Notes under the pieces: generated by a model | Told to the model about the DNA's origin: nothing | What the model saw: only the letters and a program-made list of their open reading frames with translations | The model's database searches: none | Position numbers and translations under genes: made by a program | Shown here: piece after piece, positions 44,417 through 55,800 of the stretch | How the letters are laid out: each line of letters begins with the position of its first letter | Position numbering within the stretch: position 1 is the stretch's first letter | Source: Haliclona indistincta | Lineage: Eukaryota; Porifera; Demospongiae; Haplosclerida; Chalinidae | Direction: 5' to 3' | Length of the DNA: 64,000 nt | Assembly (NCBI GenBank): GCA_964017065.1 | Contig: OZ024787.1 | Span: 2,554,482 to 2,618,481, forward strand

Positions 44417-47400
44417 ATGGATATCATACAGCAGGAAATGGCTTCACTACCAGTGTTGCTGCTATTGTTGGCTGTACCTCTCACTGCCTTCACTGCCAAT
44501 GTCTACTATGTCACAGCTGATGATGCAGCTGGTCATGAACAGTTATGTCCTCCACACCAGACATGCCACAACCTCTCCTACTACATCTCTCAGCCTGACC
44601 ACTACTTCACCTCTGACATTTCTTGGAAGGTCAGCACAACTTTGACAGAGAGATTCTTGTACATGTCAATAATGTACACAAGCTGACTGTGAAGGGACAA
44701 GGTGAGTGGCCGGTAGCAGGAGCTGAGGAGACTGTGATGCAGTCTACAGTCATTATCAACTGCACCAGAGGAAGAGGAGGATTCATCTTTGATTCTGGTT
44801 ATGATATTACCATTGAAGGTCTTACCATCACTAACTGTGGCCATCCAAATGATGGTGTATTCCAGTTTATAGATATCAGTAACCTTTTCTTTCATCAAAA
44901 TTCGATACAGTTCATGTCAGGATATGGACTTATGGCTTCAAGTTGTGTGAGTGTCGTACTTTCTAACTGCTCTTTCTATCATTCAGTAGTGTGTTTAAAA
45001 TCAGGTAGTGGAGTAGCTGTTTATTACGGACAATCTTCTCACAAGAACTATTCATTGGAGCTCACTTTTTCTAACTTCACTAAGTGTTTTAATCCGCAAT
45101 CAGGCGGAGGCATTCAACTGCACACCAGCATGTTTTCTAATCTTGCAGTAAAAGCTATTCTTTCAAATTTGGTCGTGTCTCATAGTAGTGCAACATATAA
45201 TGGTGGATGCCTATAACTGACATTGACAAATGATGTGAAGACTTCTTTGGTAATTTTAAATAGTAGTTTCTTTAATTGTTCAGCACTTGAAAATGGCGGA
45301 GGTGTTTATATATCTGCCCATTCAACCGCTAATATCACTATTAAAAATACCAAATTGGTTGAGAATACCTTTTCTAGTGGAATAATTGACTCATTTTCAA
45401 GTGAACTGGTTTTGGTCTGTAGAGCAAATAACGATGTTCACTTTTCTTTATTAGACTCAACTATAATTCACACTAAAGCTTCGAACTCAGTTCTTTACGT
45501 GAAGCGTTGTCGTCATGTATCAGTGAATAATATGCAGCTAACAATGGCTAATCAGAGATTTGCTGGCTTCGACTTAGATTATTTGAGGTCCGTAAGTATC
45601 AGCAACAGTCGTTTTCATGGATGTTTCAATCTGCCTTCTGTACTTTTGGTAGTTTCGAATGTATATATAATCATTAAAAACTCAATTTTCGTCAACAACA
45701 CTAATGGTCGCTCGGTCATCACATTTTATGAATCTAATAGTTGCATCACAGTCTCCATTATATCAGATAACAGCATGGCTGGCATCACTGCTTTACGGTG
45801 CAGTATTGACTTTCATGGTCTCAAAACGATACAGAACAACAGACACACAGAGGGAGCTGGTATCACACTGATTTCACCTGGTGTTATCACAACTTATGAT
45901 GAATTGTATTTGCTCAATAATACAGCCGAAAATCATGGTGGAGCAATTCTGGTTATACCTATCTCGAAATATTTTACTCTGCACGATAAAAGCATTGACA
46001 CAAAGTGTTCTTTTGATTTTTTCATAGATTCTTCTATATATTTTTCTGGCAACATGGCTGGTAGAGGTGGTGATAATGTATATGGGGCGACTCTTATAAA
46101 TTGTGAAGCCGTAATAGCCAACAAAGCTCCATATATTGGACAACGAAATGAAACTTCTCATTACTTTGACTCACGTCTTTTGAAATATTTTCACATTGCT
46201 GACACTGACAGACTTTCCTCCATGTCTTCTGACCCGATCATGGTCTGCTTCTGTTTTGCCGACAGACCAGACTGCTCTGATAGGACCCCACGTCACATAC
46301 AAACATATCCAGGTCTAGAGATCAACACAACAATAGCAACGGTAGGATACTATGGTGGTACAAGTCCTGGTGATGTGCAGGTCAGTGCTCAAAATTCTAA
46401 ACTGGTTCATTTCTATGGTCAAACTGAGACTACTAGGTGTTTCCAACTTCACATTCTCCTAGAGAAAATGTCCTCATCAACAGCACTGGTTGATATCAAG
46501 GTGGAAAGTGGCTTAAAAGACTGGGGTCTATTACTTATTGTGGATATACTAGATTGTCCAGTAGGGTTCATGATCGTAGACCAGATCTCAGGACAGCATC
46601 AGTGTCACTGTGTTCCACTCTTGGCTGATAATCATGTCCAATGCGAATTATCACTTGAGCCTTACAAGTTTGTGAGACCAGGTAACAGTTGGTTTGCCTA
46701 CATCAACAACACTCAGTGTATAACAGGTACTACTAATTGTCCTTTTGACTACTGCAATCGATCGAATATCTCATTTGACATCATGGCACCAGATCGTCAG
46801 TGTTTAGGCAATAGAACAGGTATACTATGTGGACAATGCCAGTCTCACCTTAGTATCATGCTGGGATCCAACCGCTGTGGTACTTGCTCCAACTGGTATC
46901 TATTCTTGTTACCAGTATTTGGCCTCGCTGGCATAGTGTTAGTGGCTGTGTTGATGTTCCTGAACTTGAGTGTCTCTGTCGGAAAGATCAATGGACTACT
47001 GTTCTATGCTAATATGGTGAAGCTCAATGACGCTTTCTTCTTTTCAAACAGTAGTATTCCAGTAGTGAGCCAGTTCATCTCATGGCTGAACCTTGACCTT
47101 GGTATCGAAGTGTGTTTGTTTGATGGACTGGATGGCTACTGGAACACTTGGCTACAGTTCACTTTTCCTTGTTACGTGTTTCTTCTCATGGGTGGTGTTA
47201 TTTTTGGGTCTCGCTACTCTGTGCGGCTTTGCAGGTTATGTGGCTCTCATGCTGTTCCAGCACTAGCTACACTGTTTTTGATGTCTTACACTAAAATCCT
47301 TCTAATGCTCTTTCAATGTCTCAGCTGGTATGCAATGACAGTATACTGACAGTGTGGAGTGTAGATGGGAACATTGAGTATGGCAGTGGTAAACACCTTG

Positions 47401-48179
47401 TTTTAGTGGTCTTTTCTTGTGGTGTCCTGGTGATTGGTCTGATATATCCTGTTTTAGTGTTGTGTGCTCCTTTGTTAGAGAGATACAGTGACAAGTGTAT
47501 CCCACAGCAGTGTAGGTGGAATCCTGTGGCGAGAATAAAGCCACTGTTAGATGCTTATGGAGGACCTTACAAAGACTGGTATCGATTCTGGACAGGAGTG
47601 ACTCTAATGGTGCGACTAACTCTTACTGTGACATTCTCCTTCACTTCAGGAGGATTGGCTGTTGTCAATGCTTGCATTATCAGCACGGTAATTATAGGAA
47701 TTTTTACTGTTTGGTTCTTCGTGAAGGGTGTGTATAAAAGTGTTTATATCAGTGCTCTTGAAGTGCTCTATCTTCTTAACTTATATCTACTCAGCATCGT
47801 TTGTGTGTCTATGTTTTCTCTTGACTTGAATAGCAAACAAACTGTAACAATCTTTTCAATTTGTATGTCCTTAGTGGTATGTTTGGCAACCATTGCTGTG
47901 CATATTAGGAAAAATCTTGAATTCCAGAAAATTAAGAGAAAGTTAGGTTTTAATGATCGACCAGAGTATATAGCAGTTCCTCAGGTGGCAGCTGATGAGG
48001 ACGATGAAGATGACAAGACTCCACGATCAGCATCTCCACCATCAATGGTGTATGGATCAAGTAGAGGAGAAAATCAGTTTGTACTGGAGTTTACACTTGA
48101 CGATCAAGACCAGGAGTCTCTCTCTCCAGTTCTGATGGAGAGGGAACCACTACTGTTTGATAGTAACTTAAGCTCTTGA
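44417..48179 (+). pseudogene. Beta-helix multipass receptor-like gene, copy E, multiply broken
   Basis: Full-length relative to B, C, D and G but disrupted three times. A net 10-bp deletion near 44,618 shortens the stretch before TTCTTGGAAGG and shifts the frame. A TAA at 45,214-45,216 lies where D reads TCT. A second 10-bp deletion near 47,302 removes part of the ...LLTVTNAL helix. Between these, long stretches stay open (45,223-47,349 and 47,316-48,179), and signal peptide, ectodomain, FMIVDQISGQ-type cysteine segment, membrane core and EREPLLFDSNLSS tail are all recognisable. Several otherwise fixed residues have changed (GCRYSV to GSRYSV, MNGVYK to VKGVYK), in line with relaxed constraint. 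Confidence 0.85.
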
Positions 48180-48452
48180 CTTATTTCATGGTGTTTCCCG
48201 ACACTTAGTCCTGTATTGTTTATAATTATTTAGTGTCTAATAGTGGATGATATCTTTGTTTTTGCGATGTCTAATGTAATTATTTCATAATGTACATCAT
48301 AATTTGGACATTGTTTTATGTCACGTACTTGTTATTCTGCTTTACAATTAGGCATTATGTGTAAACGATGGCCAGAAGACATAGTAATGGCAATGTATAG
48401 TGTCTAGGATGAAGTACCCACAAGTTAGATGTGATGTGCATATTGAACAGTG
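48180..48452. other. 3' flank of E
   Basis: Paralogous to the flanks of B and C (GGCATTATGTGTAAACGATG near 48,350 is an empty site for element X). It ends at the LTR insertion. Confidence 0.6.
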
Positions 48453-48553
48453 TGTGGCGAACAATTAACTCAGAAACTAACTATTCATTTCCTGTCTTGT
48501 ATAAAAGTGCATGTGTGCAAATAATAAGAGAGCTATTTTTGTTGCACGCTACA
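48453..48553 (+). repeat. 5' LTR of compact gag-only retrotransposon
   Basis: 101 bp, TGTGGCGAACAATTAACTCA ... GCACGCTACA, containing TATAAAAG as a likely TATA box. Directly followed by a primer-binding-like TGGTGTCAGAAGTGGGAT at 48,555. Confidence 0.85.
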
Positions 48554-48577
48554 CTGGTGTCAGAAGTGGGATTCACT

Positions 48578-49408
48578 ATGGCGGATGGAGACCCTCCTGC
48601 TCCGCGTCCGTTCAGTGCCCGACCACCGGCCAAGTTCAGCTCTACTTCAGACTTTCACCTGTGGACACAGAGATTCGAGCTCTACATTTTGGAAGCTGGT
48701 CTTTCCGCAGAAAAACAGTCGAGCGAGCTACTGTCGCTGTTAGAGGACGAGCCATTTCGAGTTGTTAGTCAGTTGGGGCTGGTGAGCGCAGCTACTGCTT
48801 ATGCAGACATCAAGAAAGCGCTACAGCAACAGTTCAGTCCAACGGGAACTGAAACCGAATGGCAGTTCAAGCTACAGTCGCGGCGTCAGAAACCTGAGGA
48901 GAGTTTGGCTGAATTCGCCGGACAGTTGCGCATGCTGGTGGATAGAGCTTACCCTGACTGGGAGCCTAAACAGCGGCTGGAGTTGGCAAGGAACCAATTT
49001 ATTCAAGGGATACACTCTTCTACCACGCAGCTTGTCCTCATGAAAGACAAACCGAAAGACTTCGCAGGGACTCTGGAGCTAGCTCAAGCAACGGAAGCCG
49101 TACAAACAGCACAGAAGCGTATGCGAACTGCTACCGTGAAAGAAAACGAGGTCAATGTTCTTCAAACTCCTCCGACTGGGCAGTTTCAGGAGCTAAGAAG
49201 CTGCTTTGAGGCAGACGTTGATGGATTGTCAACATCACAACGATTCCAACTACACAAGTTACTCAGCGATCACATTGATGTCATATCAACAGGGCCAGGA
49301 GACCTTGGGCGTACAAAGTTACTGAAGCACAAAGTTAACACAGGCAACTCTGCTCCAGTCAGAGCACGATACCTCTTCATGAGGAGCATCATCATCGTCA
49401 TCCGATGA
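48578..49408 (+). CDS. Gag-like protein fused to remnants of pol
   Basis: 276 residues from MADGDPPAPRPFSARPPAKF. Residues about 20-200 have the pattern of gypsy-type gag/retrotransposon capsid domains: FHLWTQRFELYILEAG, LLSLLEDEPFRV, ALQQQFSP, WQFKLQSRRQKPEESLAEFAG, LRMLVDRAYPDW. No zinc knuckle remains. After about residue 210 the frame runs through what looks like the start of the reverse-transcriptase region (LHKLLSDHIDVI, NSAPVRARY) and stops just past the deletion junction. In a second frame (49,398-49,604) the normal pol tail follows (Asp/Ser-rich, then RRSTRVRKPRDF). An encoded capsid without polymerase could still act in trans; this is inference. Confidence 0.7.
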   Translation: MADGDPPAPRPFSARPPAKFSSTSDFHLWTQRFELYILEAGLSAEKQSSELLSLLEDEPFRVVSQLGLVSAATAYADIKKALQQQFSPTGTETEWQFKLQSRRQKPEESLAEFAGQLRMLVDRAYPDWEPKQRLELARNQFIQGIHSSTTQLVLMKDKPKDFAGTLELAQATEAVQTAQKRMRTATVKENEVNVLQTPPTGQFQELRSCFEADVDGLSTSQRFQLHKLLSDHIDVISTGPGDLGRTKLLKHKVNTGNSAPVRARYLFMRSIIIVIR

Positions 49409-49644
49409 CTTCGAATCATGTGAAGATACTGATCCAAGTGATTCAGAAGATACGAATAGAACCTCAGAAGGGGACTCGCGTGATGATACGGATTCCAGTG
49501 AAGAGTTTGTTCCAAATATCTCACTTGCACCTCCTCCAGTTCCAGTTCGAAGGTCTACTAGAGTACGGAAACCAAGAGATTTTGGACCGTTTGTCACAGC
49601 CTGACACATTGATGAATTGTGTGGACACAATACAGGGGGAGCAG

Positions 49645-49751
49645 TGTGGCGAACAATTAACTCAGAAACTAACTATTCATTTCCTGTCTTGTATCACTAT
49701 AAAAGTGCATGTGCGCAAATAATAAGAGAGCTATTTTTGTTGCACGCTACA
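49645..49751 (+). repeat. 3' LTR of compact retrotransposon
   Basis: 107 bp, the same as the 5' LTR apart from a CACTAT insertion before AAAAGTGCATG and a T-to-C change. Confidence 0.85.
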
Positions 49752-50120
49752 AGTGTATAGAATGCCTTCTCTTAATTGATATGTCTACTACACGGAGAGC
49801 TAGTCATTAGGTATGCAAATAGTTTTACTACCTCACAGTTGACATTGCTTGACAGGAAATACCTATCTGTCAGCTATATGTTACTTCCGTTGGTGGCAGA
49901 TAAAATTGGTGCTGTCACTAGCGTTGATCTTGTGCAGCAAAAACACATAATCTATAGACAACCCAACCACTGCACTGCCATATGCATAAAGCAAACAAGA
50001 GTATATGTCCACACAGACATACAACCATGCAAATTATGCCATGCGGTAGTCATGGCATATTTAGGGTTGGGCGGAATTCAAGATGGCGGCTACACTTAGG
50101 CTAAACGCACGTATACGTAT
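49752..50120. other. Spacer between retrotransposon and fragment F
   Basis: Continues the array 3' flank (AGAATGCCTTCTCTTAATTG), then unrelated sequence with a CAAGATGGCGGCTACA word also found near the left end of element X. No gene. Confidence 0.5.
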
Positions 50121-50883
50121 ATGGTCTTTTCTTGTGGTGTCCTGGTCATTGGACTGACATATCCTGTTTTAGTGTTGTGTGCTCCTCTGTTAGAGAGATA
50201 CAGTGACAAGTGCATCTCACAGCAGTGTAGGTGGAATCCTGTGGCAAGGTTAAAGCCGCTGTTAGATGCTTATGGAGGACCTTACAAAGACAAGTATCGA
50301 TTCTGGACAGGAGTGACTCTAATTGTACGACTAACTCTCACTGTGACATTCTCCTTCACTTCAGGAGGATTGGCTTTTGTCAATGCTTTCATTATCAGCA
50401 CGGTCATTGTGGGAATTTTTACTGTTTGGTTCTTCATGAACGGTGTGTATAAAAGTGTTTACATCAGTGCTCTTGAAATGTTCTATCTTCTTAACTTATA
50501 TCTACTGAGCAATGTTTGTCTGTCTATTTTCTCTTGACTTGAATAGGAAACAAACTGTAACAATCGTTTCAATTTGTGTGTCCTTAGTGGTATGTTTGGC
50601 AACGATGGCTGTGCATATTAGGAAATATCTTGAATTCCAGAGAATTAAGAGAAAATTAGGTTTTAAAGATCGACCAGAGTATATAGCAGTGCCTCAGGTG
50701 GCAGATGATGAAGATGACAAGACTCCACGATCCGGATCTCCACGATCAATGGTGTATGGATCAAGTAGAGGAGAACATCAGTTTGTACTGGAGTTTGTAC
50801 TTGATGATCAAGACCAGGAGTCTCTCTCCCCAGTGCTGATGGAGAGGGAACCACTACTGTTTGATACTAACATGAGCTCTTGA
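50121..50883 (+). pseudogene. Receptor 3' fragment, copy F
   Basis: Starts abruptly at the GGTCTTTTCTTGTGGTGTCC word of the fifth membrane region and runs to the family tail (EREPLLFDTNMSS). It includes LLDAYGGPYKDKYRFWTG and the last helices. A frameshift near 50,520-50,535 (LSNVCLSIFS then stop in frame one; the next frame picks up at SLDLNRKQTV) interrupts it. There is no signal peptide, ectodomain or promoter block. Its 3' flank matches B, C and E, including the empty site for element X, so it arose as a truncated duplicate. Confidence 0.85.
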
Positions 50884-51163
50884 CTTAATATTTCACTGTG
50901 ATTACTGCCACTTAGTTCTGTATTGTTTGTTGTAAATGTGCAATAATGGATGATATCTTTGTTTTTGTAATGTCTGATGTATTATTATAACATAATGTAC
51001 ATTATAAGTTGGACACTGTTCTATGTCACTGACTTATTATTATGCAATACAACGAGGCATTATGTGTAAACAATGGCCAGAAAACATATGTATAGTGTCC
51101 AGGATGAAACACCCACAAGTTAGATGTGATGTGCATATTCAACAGTGTTAAGAATGCCTTCTT
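50884..51163. other. 3' flank of fragment F
   Basis: Non-coding, paralogous to the flanks of B, C and E (GGCATTATGTGTAAACAATG near 51,055). Confidence 0.6.
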
Positions 51164-51744
51164 TTAACGCTTTAAATACTAAATTATCTTGCTGGAATTT
51201 TAACCTCGTAAATGCTGACCAATTCTCTCGTGAATATCTCATGCGTCTTTTGTGCTACTGGTCTCAAATTTGCGTCTTTTTTTCGCCAGTGGGTAGCTGC
51301 AATTGCTCACACTCAAGATGCTCATCCCACTTTGGAAGTGAAGCCAATTGAGTGCAACGACCTCGTCAAATTTGGATCAAAGTCAGTACTTTGGGGCTGG
51401 CTACTGAAAAGTACATACAAATAGCAGTGGTTTTGGTGAGTGCTAAATGTAGTCCAGATCATGGAGAATATGCAAAAATGTGTTTTCCGAGCGTCCTCAA
51501 GTCCAAATTTTCTTGGCAGCTATTTTATTTTCTTAAAGTATTGTGAATTGTGCACTGAAGCCATAGAAACGCAGACCGCCAGTACATTTAAAGGCAGGCC
51601 GCACCGAAAACCACTGGATTTTCTACGGTTATTTGTATTCTTCAATTTAGCTTAATTTTTGAATATTCTAGCACTATTTGATGAAGTTATGGTTTCTGAA
51701 GTATGTATGACGCCAAATGGCGTCATTATGGCTTAAAGGGTTAA
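51164..51744. mobile_element. TTAA-flanked non-autonomous element, family T1 copy 2
   Basis: A 573-bp element (51168-51740) flanked by TTAA (51164-51167, 51741-51744). Paralogous flanks after C (GCCTTCTCTTAATTGATACG, about 36,280-36,300) and B show the uninterrupted site with a single TTAA. Ends CGCTTTAAA / TTAAAGGG, internal hairpin GACGCCAAATGGCGTCA, colinear with 3311-3901. Confidence 0.9.
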
Positions 51745-51949
51745 TTTATACGACTATTACTCAGAGAGCACATTAGGTATGCGAAATAGTTATAGTACCA
51801 CACAGTTGACATTGCTTGACAGGAAATACCTGTCTGTCAGTTCCTCTATTGATGGATGGTATTGTCACAAGCATTGTTCTTATTCTTTGCTAACAAGTAA
51901 GTGCTCAAACTAGCAACACAAAGTCAGCAATTTCTTGGATTTAAGTATA

Positions 51950-52049
51950 TGTTATTACACCACTGTGAGTGCAATATCCGATTTAAACAACTGAGCATTG
52001 TTGTATTGTTGTATAAATCGGATATTGCACGAGCGGGTGTGTAATAACA
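51950..52049. repeat. 100-bp palindrome upstream of G (spacer hairpin copy 3)
   Basis: Outer arms TGTTATTACAC (51950-51960) and GTGTAATAACA (52039-52049), then inner arms TGCAATATCCGATTTA and TAAATCGGATATTGCA, with short mismatched stretches between. It is the most complete of the three spacer hairpins; the others have lost the outer arm pairing. Confidence 0.8.
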
Positions 52050-52638
52050 CATTTATTTCCGGTTCAACCTACTCACGTGAGCTCGCACGAGGTCGATTGA
52101 ACAAAATGGATGCTCCCGCTAGCTAGTTATAGCGCACCCTGTAGCCTTCTGGAACTGCCCGATTTTGTCTATCGTACAATGTCAAAGAAATGACAAGTTT
52201 TATTGTCCGCTTCTGTACGTTCATGACTAGGTTGCCATTCTTAGCATGTAGACGATACAATAAAAGTGGTGACATCATTGTACCAGCTGTTGACATTCGG
52301 TGTATGTGGCCAACTAAAACGTATGTTTTATCAGCTGTGTAGCTTTTTGAATATCAATTTAAGTCCATTGTCTGTCATTGATCTTTATAACAGTTTTCAC
52401 CTCTGTGTCTTATTTTCAAAAATAGGAATAGGAAAACTAAGCAGTAGAGACTCGAGAGCATGATCTGTTACGATAGGCGTGTTTTTGTTATATAACACTT
52501 GACTGATAGACAAAACTCAAATGCTTAATCCTCAGTTGCCAAGTTCAGTTAAAAACACTCTAGGTTAGTCTGCAACTTTTAGTAACAAAGAACGTTTTTG
52601 TGAAAGCCTTACTATTACAAAATGTTTGAATTTTGAAT

Positions 52639-52842
52639 AACCGAAACATTGTTTGTTTAACAACATGTTGCACAATTAAGCTCTTCTCGCTTTACTACAA
52701 ATTCTTCACTTAACTCTTTCTTATGACTTCGCAGAATGTATGTATAGTCTTTGTGAAACACACCTTGCTCTGCTAAAGAAAGTAATTACTTTTGCAGTAA
52801 AGGTAACAAACCTGTAGTCTAAACACACACGGTTTATTTAAA
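52639..52842 (+). promoter_or_regulatory. Array promoter block of copy G
   Basis: AACCGAAACATT (52639-52650, one change from the other copies) and TTTATTTAAA (52833-52842), 28 bp before the first ATG and 49 bp before the one homologous to D's start. Confidence 0.4.
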
Positions 52843-52870
52843 CCAATTTGTTTAGTATTAAAAGATACTG

Positions 52871-55800
52871 ATGGATATCATGCAGCAGATAATGGTTGCT
52901 CTACTAGTGTTGCTGCTGTTATTGGCTGCACCTCTCACTGCCTTTACCACCAGTGTCTACTATGTCACATCTGATGATGCAGCTGGTCATGAGCAGTCAT
53001 GTCCTCCACACCAGATATGTCATAACCTCTCTTACTACATCTCCCAGCCTGACCACTACTTCACCTCTGACACTGCCATCGTCTTCTTGGAAGGTCAGCA
53101 CAGCTTTGACAGACAGGATCTTGTACAAGTCAATAATGTACGCAAGCTGACTGTGGAGGGACAAGGTGAGTGGCCGGTAGCAGGAGCTGATGAGACTGTG
53201 ATGCAGTCTACAGTCATTATCAACTGCACCAGAGGAAGAGGAGGATTCATCTTTGATACTGGTTATGATATTACCATTGAAGGTCTTACCATCACTAACT
53301 GTGGTCATCCAAATGATGGTGTATTCCAGTTTACAGATATCAGTAACCTTTTCTTTCATCGAAATTCGATACAGTTCATGTCAGGATATGGAATTATGGT
53401 TTCAAGTTGTGTGAGTGTCGTACTTTCTAACTGCTCTTTCTATCATTCAGTGGTTTGTTTGACTTCAGGCGGTGGAGTAGCTATTTATTACGGACCATCT
53501 TCTCACAAGAACTATTCATTGGAGCTCACTTTTTCTAACTTCACTAAGTGTTATAATCCGCAATTAGGTGGAGCGATATACCTACACACTAATCCTCCAA
53601 TAAAAGCTATTCTTTCAAATTTAGTCGTGTCTCATAGCAGTGCAAGATATTATGGTGGATGCCTATTCGTGACATTGACAAATGATGCGAAGACTTCTTT
53701 GTCAATTTTAAATAGTAATTTCTTAAATTGTTCTACACTTGTAAATGGCGGAGGTGTTTATATATCTGCCTATTCATCTGCTAGTATCACATTTAAAAAT
53801 ACTAAATTAATTGAAAATACCATAATTAACTCATTTTCAAGTGAACTGGCTTTGATCTGTAGAACAAATACAGTTGTTCACTTTTCTTTATTAGACTCAA
53901 CGATAATTCACACTAAAGCTTCGAGCACAGTCCTTTCCGTAAAGTATTGTGGTCATGTAACAGTGAATAATACGCAGCTAACAATGGCTAATCAGAGATT
54001 TGCTGGCTTTGAGTTAGAAAATTTGGTGGACGTAAGTATCAGCAACAGTCGTTTTCATGGATGTTACAATCTGCCTTCTGTACTTTTGGTAACTTCGAAT
54101 TTGTATACAGCCATTACAAACTCAATTTTCTTCAACAACACTAATGGTCGCTCGGTCATCACATTTTATAAATCTCAGAGTTATATCACAAACTCCATAA
54201 TATCAGATAACAGCATGGCTGGTATCACTGCTTTACGGTGCGGTATTGACTTTCATGGTCGCAATGTGATACAGAACAACAGACACACTGAGGGAGCTGG
54301 CATCACACTGTTTTTACCTGGTATTATTACAACGTATGATAAATTGTATTTGCTCAATAATACAGCCGTAAATCATGGTGGAGCAATTCTGGTGATACCT
54401 GTATCGAAACCATTTACTCTGCACTACAACTACATTGTCACAAAGTGTTCTTTTGATTTTTCAATGGATTCTTCTATATCTTTTTCTGGCAACACTGCTG
54501 GGAAAGGTGGTGACAATGTATATGGGGCGACTCTTATAAATTGTGAAGCCCATTTCGGTAACAAAGCTCCATATTATGTTGGGCAACGAAATGAAACTTC
54601 TTATTACTTTGACTCGCCTCTTCTGAAATATTTTCATATTGCTGACACTGACAGACTCTCCTCCATGTCTTCTGACCCGATCATGGTGTGCTTCTGTGTT
54701 GCCGACAGACCAGACTGCTCTAATAGGACCCATCACATACAAACATATCCAGGACTAGAGATCAACACAACAATAGCAACAGTAGGATACTATGGTGGTA
54801 CAAGTCCTGGTGTTGTACAGGTCAGGGCTCAAAATGCTAAACTGGTTCACTTCTATGGTCAAACTGAGACTACTAGCTGTTTCCAACTTCACATTCTCCT
54901 AGAGAAAATGTTCTCATCAACAGAACTGGTTGATATCAAGGTGGAAGGTGGCTTAAAAGCCTGGGGTCTATCACTCATTGTGGACTTGTTAGATTGTCCA
55001 ACAGGCTTTTTTGCTGTTGACAAGAACTCAGAACAACATCACTGTCGCTGTGTTCCACTCTTGGCTAATAATCATGTCCAATGCAATGTAACACTTAAAC
55101 CTTACATGTTCGTGAGACCAGGTAACAGTTGGTTTGGCTACATCAACAACACTCAGTGTATAACTGGTACTACTAATTGTCCTTTTGATTACTGCAATCG
55201 ATCCAATGTCTCATTTGACATCATGGCACCAGATCGTCAGTGTTTAGGCAATAGAACAGGTATACTGTGTGGACAATGCCAGTCTCACCTTAGTATCATG
55301 CTGGGATCCAATCGCTGTGGTACTTGCTCCAACTGGTATCTATTCTTGTTACCAGTATTTGGCCTTGCTGGCATAGTGTTAGTGGTTGTGTTGATGTCCC
55401 TGAACTTGAGTGTCTCTGTCGGAACTATTAATGGACTACTGTTCTATGCTAATATGGTGAAGCTGAATGAAGCTTTCTTCTTTCCTAATGGTAGTATTCC
55501 AGTAGTGAGCCAGTTCATCTCATGGCTGAACCTTGACCTTGGTATTGAAGTGTGTTTGTTTGATGGACTGGATGGCTACTGGAATACTTGGCTACAGTTT
55601 GTCTTTCCAGCTTACCTGTTTCTTCTCATGGGTTGTATTATTGTGGGCTGCCGCTACTCAGTGTGGCTTTGTAGGTTGTGTGGTTCTCATGCTGTCCCAG
55701 CACTAGCTACACTGTTTCTCATGTCCTATATTAAAATCCTACTCACAGTCACTAATGCTCTTTCAATGTCTCAGCTGCCATGCAATGACAGTATACTGAC

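Larger units (their letters stand above)
48453..49751 (+). mobile_element. Compact non-autonomous Ty3/gypsy-type element, 1.3 kb
   Basis: 1,299 bp: short LTRs, primer-binding site, a gag reading frame, the terminal tail of pol, a purine-rich tract (CAGGGGGAGCAG) and the 3' LTR. A 4-bp AGTG flanks both sides (48449-48452, 49752-49755), and paralogous spacers read AACAGTGTTAAGAATGCC without it. Protease, reverse transcriptase, RNase H and integrase core are deleted. The two LTRs differ by one 6-bp indel and about one substitution, so insertion is relatively recent. Confidence 0.85.
51745..52870. other. Spacer and promoter region upstream of G
   Basis: Resumes the array spacer after the TTAA insertion and runs through a long palindrome (annotated) and the common upstream sequence. 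It lacks the coding scrap and M2 seen in the longer spacers. No gene. Confidence 0.6.

Noticed and set aside
50121..50883. Fragment F as a short functional membrane protein
   Set aside because: No promoter block or signal peptide, it starts mid-helix and contains a frameshift.
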